Below, piece after piece: positions 19,507-28,860 of a stretch of DNA of 61,068 nucleotides. The position numbers and the translations under genes are program-made. A model generated the notes under the pieces. The model had not been told where the DNA came from. It saw only the letters and a program-made list of their open reading frames with translations, and made no database searches. Where the stretch lies: contig NCJG01000012.1 of the NCBI GenBank assembly GCA_002282385.1, positions 1-61,068 of the forward strand, given 5' to 3'. Numbering within the stretch: position 1 is the first letter of the stretch; each line of letters starts with the position of its first letter. This stretch comes from Sphingomonadales bacterium 39-57-19 (lineage in GTDB: Bacteria > Pseudomonadota > Alphaproteobacteria > Sphingomonadales > Sphingomonadaceae).

Positions 19507-22020
19507 TTAAAATTTGTAGCCCACTTCGACACCCATCAGGCGACGTGCGCCTGGCGAGATGAATGAACCGCCAAATTCAATCGCTGGAATGGCTTCGTTG
19601 ATATATTTGCGATCGAGCAAATTGTCAGCGAATGCAGTGACATTCCAGTTATCACCTTCGAGACCAAAGCGCAGGTTCAAGACGCCGAACGGATCACGCT
19701 TGGCTACGCTGTAATTGGCGTTTCCAACGGCCCCGGGGAGCGCGAGCGCCGAAATTGGCAGCAGCTGGCTGAAAATCGTTGACCGTGTTTGATCCTGAAC
19801 GGTGTGGAACCAGGTCGCACCGGTAATCCGGTAATCGGCACGCAGCACCAGATCCATGCTGTCATTCAGCGGCGTATCAATCTGGCTACCCAGGTTGATT
19901 GTGTAGTCCGCAGTATAAGGCGATTTGTTGCCCACGGTGTAAGGCCGTGACGCATTTTCCTTAATTTCGCTGTCCGTCAGGTTGACCGAACCGAAGACCT
20001 TCCAACCATCCACAATTTTGGCAGTTGTGTTCAGCTCGACGCCCTTAACATCGACCTGATCGATGTTGGAAACAACGCGGAGTAGACCAAAGGAGCCCAC
20101 GAAGAATTCGAAGAACTGCATGTCTGTGATGCGGGTGTAATAACCAGCAAGATCAAACGTCACGCGGTTGTCGAACAACGATCCCTTGATGCCCGCTTCA
20201 AATGAGCTCGACCGTTCTTTGCGAAACAGGTCATTGATCGTCACGCCTGCACCGATTGCAGGAATGTTGAAGTTTGCGTTCACCAGAGCAGACGAACCGG
20301 TGTTGTTGAAGCCGCCCGATTTAAATCCGATGCCCCAGTTGGCGTAGATGTTTGTCGAGCTATTCGGCGTGTAGCTAAGTGTGACCTTTGGCTGCACTTG
20401 CTTAAAGCTGGCCGATTTATCAGCAATACCGCCTGTTGCAGGAAGGCCTGGATTGATCTTCGCACCGGTAATCGGGTCGAACACATTTGGCACGAGGTTG
20501 GACGTTGTGCGATCTTCAACGTCATAGCGCAATGCAACGCCCGCTTTGAATTGATCGGACATTTTATAGTCGAGCGAACCAAATGCAGCATAAACATCGG
20601 TCTTGAACGTGTCGTTGAACAACTGCGAAGTCGGGTTGCTGCTGCCCGGTGCATTGTACAGCGTACGGCTGACACCTTGGCCCAAGTCAGCGCCGAGGCT
20701 GACGCCCACTGTGCGGTCGATGTGCAGTCCATAGACACCCAATTGCCAGTTCAGCGCGCTATCCGTGTTCGACGCCAAACGGATTTCACCGCTGATGTCC
20801 TTTTGGTTGCGAATTTGCAGCTGCGTACCGTCGCAGGTTGTCGGGCTGTACGCACCGAAGGTTGAGCCGGTCGTTGGTGCAAAGATAAATGGCACTGGAA
20901 TTTGTCCAACAGCGCCCGGTGCGTTGACCGGGAAGCCAGTCAAAGATGCCGTCGTTGTAAAACATTGGTTTTGCACAGCCACGTTTGTTGCGTTCGAAGA
21001 CGCGCCCAGCGCTGGTGCGATATAACGTGCGAAATCAGCCGAGGTACCGTCCGCCGTCAGGCTTTGGTCGACATCAGCATACAAAGCCCACGCGGTGAGA
21101 CGTGTTGAACCGAAGTCATGATCGATTTTCGCCGAAAGGTCGATCGACCGCTGGTCGTTCGTTGGACGGATGTTGCTGTAGTAACGCAGTTCATGCGCAT
21201 CGACGTCTTCGAAGAATGCACCGCCAAAAGCTTCGATATGAAATACCGAGTTGAAGTTAATCGACGCGCCGGAGAACTTCGAATAGCGCGCCTTTACGTC
21301 AAGTTCCGTCGCATCACCCAGTTGCGTCATAAAGCGGCCGTCGATGGAGTAGACCTCCTGATCATCGACCACCTTTTGATCGAGATACAGGTTGCGGTAA
21401 AAACCGTCCGTGCTGCGGTAGTTGCCCGACAGAACGAAGCCTGCATTATCGCCCAATGGCGATGAGATGTAGGCCGAACCTTCAATCGTCTTTTCATTAG
21501 CGTAGCTAAGCTTCACTGCGCCTTCGAGGACATCGCCCGGCTTCACTGTCGATACGACGATGGCGCCAGCGGCAGCGTTGCGACCATAAATGGCGCCTTG
21601 TGGGCCCTTCAATATTTCGATCTGGCGCAGCGTGCCTTGCGTTTGGTTGAGTTGCGCGGTGTTGGTCTTCAAAATGCCGTCAACGACCAAAGCGACCGAG
21701 CTTTCAGCGTCACGTGCGCCGTTAATGCCGCGGATGTTGATCTGGGTATCACCGGCTTCGGCGGTTCCCGTTACGATTGTTACGCCGGGTGTCAGCTGGG
21801 CAAAGCCTTGCGCATTGTCTGCGCCGGTTTTCGCAAGCGATTCGGCGTCAATGACGGATACAGAAGCCGGGACGTCTAAGAGCCGTTCATTCTGGCGACG
21901 CGCGGTTACGATGATTTCTTCAGCTTCAACGCCCTCTTCGGCCGTCTGTGCGAATGCCGATGCGGGCACCAAGACACTGACTGCAATCGATGAGAGGAGT
22001 GCACTTTTTCCAATACGCAT
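19507..22020 (-). CDS. TonB-dependent outer membrane receptor (GntR locus)
   Basis: A substrate-specific TonB receptor of 837 residues. I use the ATG at 22020: it opens directly into a signal peptide (MRIGKSALLSS...ASAFA, 1-24), whereas upstream starts add an unlikely tail. EEIIVTARRQNERLLDVPASV is the TonB box and plug start; LKGPQGAIYGRNAAAGAI lies in the plug; the barrel ends GYKF. It is divergent from a GntR regulator with TTGTATACAA between them. This ties the receptor to the downstream hydantoinase/CoA-transferase genes as the likely uptake step for their substrate, which I cannot identify. Confidence 0.92.
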   Translation of the reverse strand: MRIGKSALLSSIAVSVLVPASAFAQTAEEGVEAEEIIVTARRQNERLLDVPASVSVIDAESLAKTGADNAQGFAQLTPGVTIVTGTAEAGDTQINIRGINGARDAESSVALVVDGILKTNTAQLNQTQGTLRQIEILKGPQGAIYGRNAAAGAIVVSTVKPGDVLEGAVKLSYANEKTIEGSAYISSPLGDNAGFVLSGNYRSTDGFYRNLYLDQKVVDDQEVYSIDGRFMTQLGDATELDVKARYSKFSGASINFNSVFHIEAFGGAFFEDVDAHELRYYSNIRPTNDQRSIDLSAKIDHDFGSTRLTAWALYADVDQSLTADGTSADFARYIAPALGASSNATNVAVQNQCFTTTASLTGFPVNAPGAVGQIPVPFIFAPTTGSTFGAYSPTTCDGTQLQIRNQKDISGEIRLASNTDSALNWQLGVYGLHIDRTVGVSLGADLGQGVSRTLYNAPGSSNPTSQLFNDTFKTDVYAAFGSLDYKMSDQFKAGVALRYDVEDRTTSNLVPNVFDPITGAKINPGLPATGGIADKSASFKQVQPKVTLSYTPNSSTNIYANWGIGFKSGGFNNTGSSALVNANFNIPAIGAGVTINDLFRKERSSSFEAGIKGSLFDNRVTFDLAGYYTRITDMQFFEFFVGSFGLLRVVSNIDQVDVKGVELNTTAKIVDGWKVFGSVNLTDSEIKENASRPYTVGNKSPYTADYTINLGSQIDTPLNDSMDLVLRADYRITGATWFHTVQDQTRSTIFSQLLPISALALPGAVGNANYSVAKRDPFGVLNLRFGLEGDNWNVTAFADNLLDRKYINEAIPAIEFGGSFISPGARRLMGVEVGYKF

Positions 22021-22067
22021 GTAACCTAATCCCCTGTTGTACCAATTATTGCTTTCAATGCAGCTTA

Positions 22068-22077
22068 TTGTATACAA
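22068..22077. promoter_or_regulatory. GntR operator copy 1, TTGTATACAA
   Basis: A perfect 10-bp palindrome in the divergent promoter of the TonB receptor and the GntR gene. FadR/FCD-type GntR proteins are known to bind sites built on GTATAC cores. The identical sequence recurs at 22795-22804, so this is not chance. Confidence 0.75.
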
Positions 22078-22107
22078 ATGGCATTCGTCAAGAGGAGCGT
22101 TGCACTA

Positions 22108-22782
22108 ATGTCCCGGGCATCGGAACGAGCATATAACAATATCCGCAGCATGATTTTGTCTGGTGAATTGCAGCCCGGTTCGCAAATTCGTGAAGAGGCG
22201 CTTGCGGAGTTGTGCGGCGTGTCACGCACCCCTGTACGCGATTCGCTCCGCCGGCTTGAGGCAGAAATGTTCATTCGGCGAAACGACTCGCAGCGGAGTT
22301 TCGTGGCGGACTGGTCGCTCGATGATCTGGAAGATGCGTTCCAGTTGCGCGCTATGCTGGAGGCGCATGCGGCAAAGCGTGCAGCGCGCCGGATTACCCG
22401 TGAGCAATTGGGGCAGCTTCGTTTTCACAATGCCCAGCTTAAGCAGGCAATAGATATTCCGAATCCCGATGTACCAAAATTTCTGGATCACAACCGGCAG
22501 TTCCATGCGATTATCGTTGCGGCTGCCGCATCCGAGCGGCTTGCCAGCATGCTTGGGCAGGTTACCGAGCAACCGGTGGTTCTGCGTACGGCGCGCCAAT
22601 ATGACTTGGAAAATCTGCGCCGTTCGCACCATGATCATGACGAATTGCTGATCGCATTTGACAAGCGTGATGGTGAATGGGCTGCTGCTGTAATGACGGG
22701 CCATATCCGGCGCGCCTTCCATGCCTATGCACAAGCGCATTCGACCGATACAGAAATTCGAAAGTCGAATTTGGCCGCATAA
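22108..22782 (+). CDS. GntR family (FCD-type) transcriptional regulator
   Basis: A winged-helix DNA-binding domain (about 1-70, with the GntR pattern ELQPGSQIREEALAELCGVSRTPVRDSLRRLE) is joined to a helical FCD ligand domain (about 78-210) with metal-ligand-like D/H residues. I start at ATG 22108, preceded by AAGAGGAG. The ATG at 22078 directly abuts the palindrome at 22068-22077, which leaves no ribosome site. Identical operators upstream and downstream of the gene suggest that it controls itself, the receptor and the catabolic genes. Such regulators usually respond to the pathway acid or its CoA ester. Confidence 0.92.
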   Translation: MSRASERAYNNIRSMILSGELQPGSQIREEALAELCGVSRTPVRDSLRRLEAEMFIRRNDSQRSFVADWSLDDLEDAFQLRAMLEAHAAKRAARRITREQLGQLRFHNAQLKQAIDIPNPDVPKFLDHNRQFHAIIVAAAASERLASMLGQVTEQPVVLRTARQYDLENLRRSHHDHDELLIAFDKRDGEWAAAVMTGHIRRAFHAYAQAHSTDTEIRKSNLAA

Positions 22783-22794
22783 TCCTATTTGATT

Positions 22795-22804
22795 TTGTAT
22801 ACAA
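22795..22804. promoter_or_regulatory. GntR operator copy 2, TTGTATACAA
   Basis: The same perfect palindrome as at 22068-22077, here 12 bp after the regulator's stop and 20 bp before the lyase gene start. It suggests a separate regulated promoter for the catabolic operon. Confidence 0.75.
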
Positions 22805-22823
22805 TTATGCCATTTAAGATGTG

Positions 22824-23735
22824 ATGAGCATTTCTGACCATATTGAGTTTGTCGAAGTCGGACCCCGCGATGGCCTTCAAAATGAGGCTGTCTTGGTTTC
22901 GACGGAGAATAAGCTGGCGCTGATAAACAGGGCCATCGATGCCGGCGCGCGTCGTATTGAGGTAACAAGTTTTGTGAACCCAAAGCGCGTTCCGCAAATG
23001 GCGGACGCGGAAGATGTGTGCGCGGGGCTTCCTGATCGCGACGACGTTACGTTTATTGGACTGGTCATGAACCTGCGCGGCGCAGAGCGCGCCATTGCTT
23101 CAGGAAAAATTGACCAGCTGGGTGCGGTTGCGGTTGCGACCGATACCTTTGCGATGGCCAATCAAGGTCAAAGCAGCAACGAATCGGTCGAAGCGGCGAA
23201 GGCTATTATCGCGCTTGCCCATGCCGAAGGACGCACGGCGCAATGCACGATTGCGGCGTCCTTTGGTTGTCCTTTCGAAGGTGAAGTGGCCGACAAGCGC
23301 GTTATTGAAATGGCCGTTGCGATCGCAGAGGCTGGCCCCGTCGAAATCGCGTTGGCGGATACTATTGGCGTTGGAAACCCGGCGCATGTTGCGCGGCTTG
23401 TGGAACACATTCGCAAAGAGGTTAACCCGCTTCCTGTTCGGGTGCATTTCCACAACACACGGAATACAGGCCTCGCGAACCTATGGGCCGCCGTTGGCGC
23501 TGGCGCGAGCGTCGTAGATGCCTCGCTAGGCGGACTTGGCGGATGTCCATTCGCGCCGGGCGCAGCCGGAAACGTGCCCAGCGAAGACGTCGTCTACATG
23601 CTTGAGCGCGCAGGCGTCCGCACAGGAATGAATTTGCAAAGTTTGATTGAGGCCAGCAACTGGCTTTCAGAAATTATGGGCAGGAAATTGCCCGGCATGG
23701 TGGCGCAATCGCCATCATTTCCAAAAGCAGCGTGA
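22824..23735 (+). CDS. Hydroxymethylglutaryl-CoA lyase family protein
   Basis: A 303-residue TIM-barrel lyase of the DRE-TIM family that splits 3-hydroxy-3-methylglutaryl-CoA-like esters into a ketone or keto acid and acetyl-CoA. Seen: VEVGPRDGLQNE at the N-terminus (metal and base residues), RIEVTSFVNPKRVPQMAD, the metal-binding HFHNTRN block, and the family signature GGLGGCPFAPGAAGNVPSEDVVYML with its active-site Cys. The ATG at 22824 is used; a GTG one codon earlier is possible. As the first gene after operator 2 it may act on a CoA ester made by the CoA-transferase in the same operon. The exact substrate is uncertain: such lyases occur in leucine, terpenoid and other branched-acid pathways. 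Confidence 0.88.
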   Translation: MSISDHIEFVEVGPRDGLQNEAVLVSTENKLALINRAIDAGARRIEVTSFVNPKRVPQMADAEDVCAGLPDRDDVTFIGLVMNLRGAERAIASGKIDQLGAVAVATDTFAMANQGQSSNESVEAAKAIIALAHAEGRTAQCTIAASFGCPFEGEVADKRVIEMAVAIAEAGPVEIALADTIGVGNPAHVARLVEHIRKEVNPLPVRVHFHNTRNTGLANLWAAVGAGASVVDASLGGLGGCPFAPGAAGNVPSEDVVYMLERAGVRTGMNLQSLIEASNWLSEIMGRKLPGMVAQSPSFPKAA

Positions 23736-23745
23736 GGAGAGTTTA

Positions 23746-25794
23746 ATGGGGTATCGTTTGGGCGTGGATGTCGGCGGGACTTTTACCGACCTGTTGCTGT
23801 TCAATGCAGAGACTGGCGCGTTTTGGAGGCACAAAACGCCGTCGACGCCGCATGACAGCAGCGAGGGCATTTTGAACGGCGTCAACGCGATTTGCGCGAA
23901 CGCTGGCGTAGATGCGGCAGGCATCGAATATTTTCTCCATGGAACCACGGTGGCGACCAATGCCGTGCTTGAAGGTAAAGGCGCGCGCGTCGGCCTGATC
24001 GTCACGGAAGGATATCGCGATATCATGCAGATCGCCCGGTCTTATGTGCCCGGCGGTCTTGCCGCATGGATTATCTGGCCCAAGCCAACGCCATTGGCCG
24101 CTTTGGAAGATACGGTCACTGTCGGCGGCCGCATGAACGCACAAGGCGAAGAAGTTCGCCCCTTGGATATAGCCTCGGCAAAAACGGCTCTGAATTATCT
24201 GAAAGAGCAGGGCGTCGAAGCGATTACTGTTAGCTTTATGAACGCTTACACCAATGGCGCGCATGAAAAGCAGGTTGGCGATCTCGCGCGTGAAATGATG
24301 CCGAATGTTCCGGTATCGCTCAGCCATGAAGTTCTTCCGGAAATGCAGGAATATGAGCGGACACTGACAACCGTTGCGAACGCCGCGGTCCGTCCGGTGG
24401 TCGGCAAATATATCTCCAATCTGCGGAGCAAGTTGGCTGACGCTGGCTTTAGCGGCAAACTGTCTTTGTTGCGGTCCGATGGTGGATTGATGTCCGCGCA
24501 AAAAGCGCAGGAGCATCCCGTCGACATTTTGATGTCAGGTCCAGCGGGTGGCGTGACCGGCGCGCTTTGGGTCGGTAAAAACGCAGGTATCAAGAATATC
24601 CTGACGCTTGATGTCGGCGGTACGTCGACCGATGTCGCGCTCATCGAAAATTTGGAACCACGCCGCGTACGTACGACCGAGGTCGGCCATTTGGCGGTGC
24701 GGGCGTCATCGCTTGATGTCAAAACCGTTGGTGCAGGTGGCGGCTCGATCGCTTATGTGCCTGAATTGACTAAGGCCTTGCGCGTTGGTCCGCAGTCGGC
24801 GGGCGCTGTTCCAGGGCCAGTTGCTTATGGCAAGGGCGGGGAAGCGCCAACCGTGACCGACGCCAATGTGGTATTGGGCTATCTTCCCGAAAATCTGTTG
24901 GGCGGAACGTTCCAGCTTGACCGCGAGGGCGCGAAAAAAGCGGTGCAGACCATCGCTGACGCGCTCGGCATTGACCTGATGGCGGCTGCGCGCGGCATCA
25001 TTGATATTGTGAACGAAAATATGTTCGGCGCGCTGCGCATGATTTCGGTTCAGCAGGGTTATGACCCACGGCATTTCGCCCTGATGGGCTTTGGCGGGGC
25101 GGGACCCTTGCACGTGAACGCGGTTGCGCGGTTGATGGGCAGCTGGCCTGCCGTATCACCCGTTTCGCCAGGCGTCTTGTGCGCATTGGGTGATGCAACG
25201 ACGCGGATGCGCACCGAAACCGCGCGCAGCTTTTCAAGGCTGGCGACAACAACCGACGCGTCCGAGCTCATCGCTATTTTGAAAGAAATGGCAGAGCAGA
25301 CGCGCGCGCAGTTGCAGTCAGATGGCATCAACGATGCGGACATCACCAGCGAGTTCGAAATTGACGTCCGCTATGCCGGGCAAGCATTTGAAGTGCCGTT
25401 GACGATTACGCCCGACGTTCTGGAGCGTGATGGCGTTGCCGGCATTCTGGCACGCTTCGACGAGGAACATCTGCGGTTGTTCACCTTCAACATGGATACG
25501 CCGCACGAAATCGTGAACTTGCGTGCCGTTGCCTTGGGGCAGCCGCTCGACTTGCCAGCGGCAGAATTGCCCAAGGGGGATGGAAACCCCGCAGCGGCCA
25601 AAATGCGCGACCATGTTTTGTGGATGGACGGCAAAGAACAGGCTGCGGTCATCTACGACCGATCAAAGCTGCGGCAGGGGGATGTCATTCCTGGCCCGGC
25701 CATTGTCGTCGAAATGGATTCGACCACACTTATCGAAACTGGCTGCGTCGCAATCGTCGACAAGGTCGGCAATATCCTGATCAATCTGGCTTGA
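23746..25794 (+). CDS. Hydantoinase/oxoprolinase family protein, subunit A
   Basis: The A subunit of an ATP-dependent cyclic-amide hydrolase or ketone carboxylase. From the ATG at 23746 (after GAGGAGA) it has 682 residues. It opens YRLGVDVGGTFTDLLLF, the first ASKHA-type phosphate loop, has LTLDVGGTSTDVAL as the second, and the GAGGGSIA adenosine block. Known relatives are N-methylhydantoinase A, 5-oxoprolinase, caprolactamase and the acetone/acetophenone carboxylases. It lies 10 nt after the lyase and 13 nt before subunit B. Members cannot be separated by eye, so opening of a lactam, imide or hydantoin ring and ATP-driven carboxylation of a ketone are both open. Confidence 0.9.
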   Translation: MGYRLGVDVGGTFTDLLLFNAETGAFWRHKTPSTPHDSSEGILNGVNAICANAGVDAAGIEYFLHGTTVATNAVLEGKGARVGLIVTEGYRDIMQIARSYVPGGLAAWIIWPKPTPLAALEDTVTVGGRMNAQGEEVRPLDIASAKTALNYLKEQGVEAITVSFMNAYTNGAHEKQVGDLAREMMPNVPVSLSHEVLPEMQEYERTLTTVANAAVRPVVGKYISNLRSKLADAGFSGKLSLLRSDGGLMSAQKAQEHPVDILMSGPAGGVTGALWVGKNAGIKNILTLDVGGTSTDVALIENLEPRRVRTTEVGHLAVRASSLDVKTVGAGGGSIAYVPELTKALRVGPQSAGAVPGPVAYGKGGEAPTVTDANVVLGYLPENLLGGTFQLDREGAKKAVQTIADALGIDLMAAARGIIDIVNENMFGALRMISVQQGYDPRHFALMGFGGAGPLHVNAVARLMGSWPAVSPVSPGVLCALGDATTRMRTETARSFSRLATTTDASELIAILKEMAEQTRAQLQSDGINDADITSEFEIDVRYAGQAFEVPLTITPDVLERDGVAGILARFDEEHLRLFTFNMDTPHEIVNLRAVALGQPLDLPAAELPKGDGNPAAAKMRDHVLWMDGKEQAAVIYDRSKLRQGDVIPGPAIVVEMDSTTLIETGCVAIVDKVGNILINLA

Positions 25795-25807
25795 GGAGGC
25801 GAACGAC

Positions 25808-27682
25808 ATGCCCGCCCAAATCATTCAAACGAACAACACCCCCTTCAACAAGATCGCTATCGATCCGGTAACGCTCGACATCATCGAAAACGCGCTGCGT
25901 AATGCCCGCATCGAAATGGATGCAACGCTGGTGCGCACAGCGATGTCCCCCGGCATTCGCGAACAAGGCGATGCATTCCCCTTGATCGCGGACCACACTG
26001 GCAAGATGATTGTTGGCCAATTTGGCAGCTTCATCGGCGGTTTCCTCGATAACTTCGAAGGAACACTCGAAGACGGCGACATGATTTTCCTGTCTGACCC
26101 ATATTCCTGCGCAGGCGCGGTGAGCCATTCCAACGACTGGCTCGTACTCTTGCCCGTGTTTAAAGATGGGCGCTTAATCGCCTTTACGTCGATGTTTGGC
26201 CACCAGTCCGACATCGGCGGCAAAGTCGTCGGTTCGATGCCCATCAACGCCCGTTCGATTTTTGAAGAAGGCGTCCGCATTCCGCCCGTCAAAATCTGGA
26301 AAAAGGGCGAATATAATGACGATCTGATGAAGCTCGTCATGCACCAAACCCGCAAGCCCGATTGGTGTCAGGCGGATTTGAACGCACTTATCGCTTCATG
26401 CCGGGTCGCCGCACGCCGCGTTATCGAAATGGCCGCCCGCTTTGGTGATGATGTCTATATCTCGGCAACGCAAGAGCTGCTGGCCCGCAACCACCGCGCC
26501 ATGAAATCGCTCATCGCTATGGCCATTGGCGAAGACCCCGTCAGCTTCGAAGATTATATCTGCGACGACGGCATGGGCGCTGGCCCGTATAAAATTAAGT
26601 GCACCATGTGGCGCGAAGGCGAAAAGGTTGTACTCGATTTTGCCGGTACGGACCCGCAAAGTCAGGCTTCCATCAACTTTCTCCTGAACGAAAACATGTT
26701 CAAAATGTTCTTTGGCATTTACATGATCATGGTCTTCGATCCGCAGATTTTGTTCAACGATGGCTTTTATGATTTGATCGATGTCCGCATTCCGGACGGT
26801 TCACTTCTCAAGCCGAAATTTCCAGCAGCGCTCTCGGGTCGCACCCATGCGCTGGGTCGCATTTTCGACATTTTAGGTGGCCTTTTGGGACAAAAAACAC
26901 CGGAATTCCTGAATGCGGCGGGTTTTTCCTCAAGCCCCCATGTCTTTTATTCAGGCAATGATAAAAAGGGTGACTGGTTCCAACTGTTCCAGATCGGCTT
27001 TGGCGGAATTCCCGGACGTCCGATGGGCGACGGGCCAGACGGCCACTCGCTGTGGCCGGGCTTTACCAATGTGCCCAACGAATTTCTGGAGCGGTATTTC
27101 CCGCTGCTGATCGAACGTTATGAAACCGAACCCGACAGCGGTGGCGCTGGTCTGCATCGCGGCGGCAATGGTATCCACATGACCTACCGTTTTCTGGCAG
27201 CAGGCACGATATCGATCCATGATGACCGCTGGTTCGTTCCACCATGGGGCGTCAATGGCGGTGAACCGGGCAAGCGCGCACGCAAGATTCTCGAAAAAGC
27301 CGACGGCACTTCGCAGATTATCGGCAACAAGGTTGAGGACGTCCACGTCGAAGAGGGTGATCAATTGCACTTCATCACCTGGGGCGGCGGCGGCTGGGGC
27401 GATGCGCTTGATCGCGACCCCGCTTTGGTTGGCAAAGAAATCGTCCAAGGGCTTGTCACTGTCGAAGGCGCAAAAGCTTATGGCGTCATTGCTAACGCAA
27501 ATGGCGACGTCGATGCCGATGCTACCGAAACATTGCGCAGCCGTTTGCGGCAAGAGCGTGGTGAGCTTCCCTTGTTCAATTACGGACCTGGCATTGAAGC
27601 CCTGCGGGCCAATTGCGAGGCCGAAACAGGCCTGAAGGCCCCGGTTCAGCCCGTCTGGGCAACGCTGGAGGCAGCCGAGTGA
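25808..27682 (+). CDS. Hydantoinase/oxoprolinase family protein, subunit B
   Basis: Partner of the preceding A subunit, 624 residues, with the HyuB pattern: DPVTLDIIENALRNARIEMDATLVRTAMSP near the start, EQGDAFPLIADH, FLSDPYSCAGAVSHSND and the C-terminal GGGGWGDALDRDP. This subunit carries the second metal site where the carbonyl substrate binds, while subunit A activates it with ATP. A GAGGAGG ribosome site precedes the start. The stop overlaps the CoA-transferase start as GTGA. Both subunits look intact. Confidence 0.9.
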   Translation: MPAQIIQTNNTPFNKIAIDPVTLDIIENALRNARIEMDATLVRTAMSPGIREQGDAFPLIADHTGKMIVGQFGSFIGGFLDNFEGTLEDGDMIFLSDPYSCAGAVSHSNDWLVLLPVFKDGRLIAFTSMFGHQSDIGGKVVGSMPINARSIFEEGVRIPPVKIWKKGEYNDDLMKLVMHQTRKPDWCQADLNALIASCRVAARRVIEMAARFGDDVYISATQELLARNHRAMKSLIAMAIGEDPVSFEDYICDDGMGAGPYKIKCTMWREGEKVVLDFAGTDPQSQASINFLLNENMFKMFFGIYMIMVFDPQILFNDGFYDLIDVRIPDGSLLKPKFPAALSGRTHALGRIFDILGGLLGQKTPEFLNAAGFSSSPHVFYSGNDKKGDWFQLFQIGFGGIPGRPMGDGPDGHSLWPGFTNVPNEFLERYFPLLIERYETEPDSGGAGLHRGGNGIHMTYRFLAAGTISIHDDRWFVPPWGVNGGEPGKRARKILEKADGTSQIIGNKVEDVHVEEGDQLHFITWGGGGWGDALDRDPALVGKEIVQGLVTVEGAKAYGVIANANGDVDADATETLRSRLRQERGELPLFNYGPGIEALRANCEAETGLKAPVQPVWATLEAAE

Positions 27683-28860
27683 GTGCACTTAAGGGGTTAC
27701 GTGTAGTTGAACTCGGGCAGTTACTGGCTGGTCCGTTTTGCGGACAATTGCTCGGTGATATGGGGGCAGAAGTTATCAAGGTCGAGCCCCCGGGCGCGGG
27801 CGACCCCATGCGCGTGTGGGGCCAAGGCGAAGAAAAGGTGCAATGGGAGGTCATTGCACGAAACAAGAAATCTGTTTCGGCCAATTTGCGAATTCCAGAA
27901 GGGCAGGCGCTGGTCCGTCAATTGATTGGCAAAGCCGATATTTTGATCGAGAATTTCAAACCCGGCACGATGGAAAAATGGGGCTTTTCTCCAGAAGCAC
28001 TTTTGGCTGAACATCCCGGCCTCATCATCGCACGCATGTCGGGCTACGGCCAGACGGGCCCCTATTCAGACCGCGCAGGTTTTGGCGGTATTGGCGAAGC
28101 AATGGGCGGCTGGCGCTATATTGTGGGTGAACCTGACCGTTCACCAAGCCGGATGGGCATTTCCATCGGCGACACCTTGACGGCTACATATGGTTGCATG
28201 GGCGTTCTTGCAGCATTGCATCATCGCAGCGTGACTGGCCATGGCCAAGTTATCGATGCCGCGTTGTATGAAAGCGTGTTGCAAGTCATGGAGGGGCTGG
28301 TCCCCGAATATGACCATAGCGGCTTTATTCGCGAACGCTCCGGCTCAATCCTTCCCGGCATCGCGCCATCCAACGTCTATATTTGCAAGGACGGCGAATA
28401 TATGATTGGCGCGAACAAAGACTCGCTGTGGCAAAGATTGGCAGAAGCTATGGGCATGCCAGACCTTGGGACGGACCCGCGGTTCGCAACGCATCTTGCA
28501 CGCGGTCACAACCAGTTTGAGCTGGATGACATTATCAATGCCTGGGCGGCCACGCTGACCGTTGATGAAGTCGACGCGTTGATGATTGCATATTCCATTC
28601 CAGCCGGACGCGTATATCGCGCGCCAGAGATGCTGGAGGATCCACATTTTCAAGCACGTGAAGCGATTATCGAGGTTGAAACCGAGCGTTATGGCAAGCT
28701 GAAAATGCAAGGCGCGTTTCCGAAGATGTCAGCAACACCCAGCAGCGTTCGTTCACCAGCGCCGTCGATTGTCGGCCAACATAATGCCGAAATATATGGC
28801 GGCTTGCTGGGAATGGATATTGCGGAGTTGGACAGGCTGAAGGCGGCTGGTGCAATCTGA
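27679..28860 (+). CDS. Class III (CaiB/BaiF family) CoA-transferase
   Basis: Transfers CoA from a donor such as succinyl-CoA to a carboxylic acid. The GTG at 27679 overlaps the previous stop (GTGA), has GGAGG 8 nt upstream and gives 393 residues. Seen: the N-terminal LKGLRVVELGQLLAGPFCGQLLGDMGAEVIKVE, RNKKSVSANL, and D165 in SIGDTLTATYG, which lines up with the catalytic Asp that forms the acyl anhydride. In the locus it would activate the acid released by the cyclic-amide or amide hydrolases, creating the substrate for the HMG-CoA-lyase-like enzyme. That order is inference. Confidence 0.92.
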   Translation: MSALKGLRVVELGQLLAGPFCGQLLGDMGAEVIKVEPPGAGDPMRVWGQGEEKVQWEVIARNKKSVSANLRIPEGQALVRQLIGKADILIENFKPGTMEKWGFSPEALLAEHPGLIIARMSGYGQTGPYSDRAGFGGIGEAMGGWRYIVGEPDRSPSRMGISIGDTLTATYGCMGVLAALHHRSVTGHGQVIDAALYESVLQVMEGLVPEYDHSGFIRERSGSILPGIAPSNVYICKDGEYMIGANKDSLWQRLAEAMGMPDLGTDPRFATHLARGHNQFELDDIINAWAATLTVDEVDALMIAYSIPAGRVYRAPEMLEDPHFQAREAIIEVETERYGKLKMQGAFPKMSATPSSVRSPAPSIVGQHNAEIYGGLLGMDIAELDRLKAAGAI

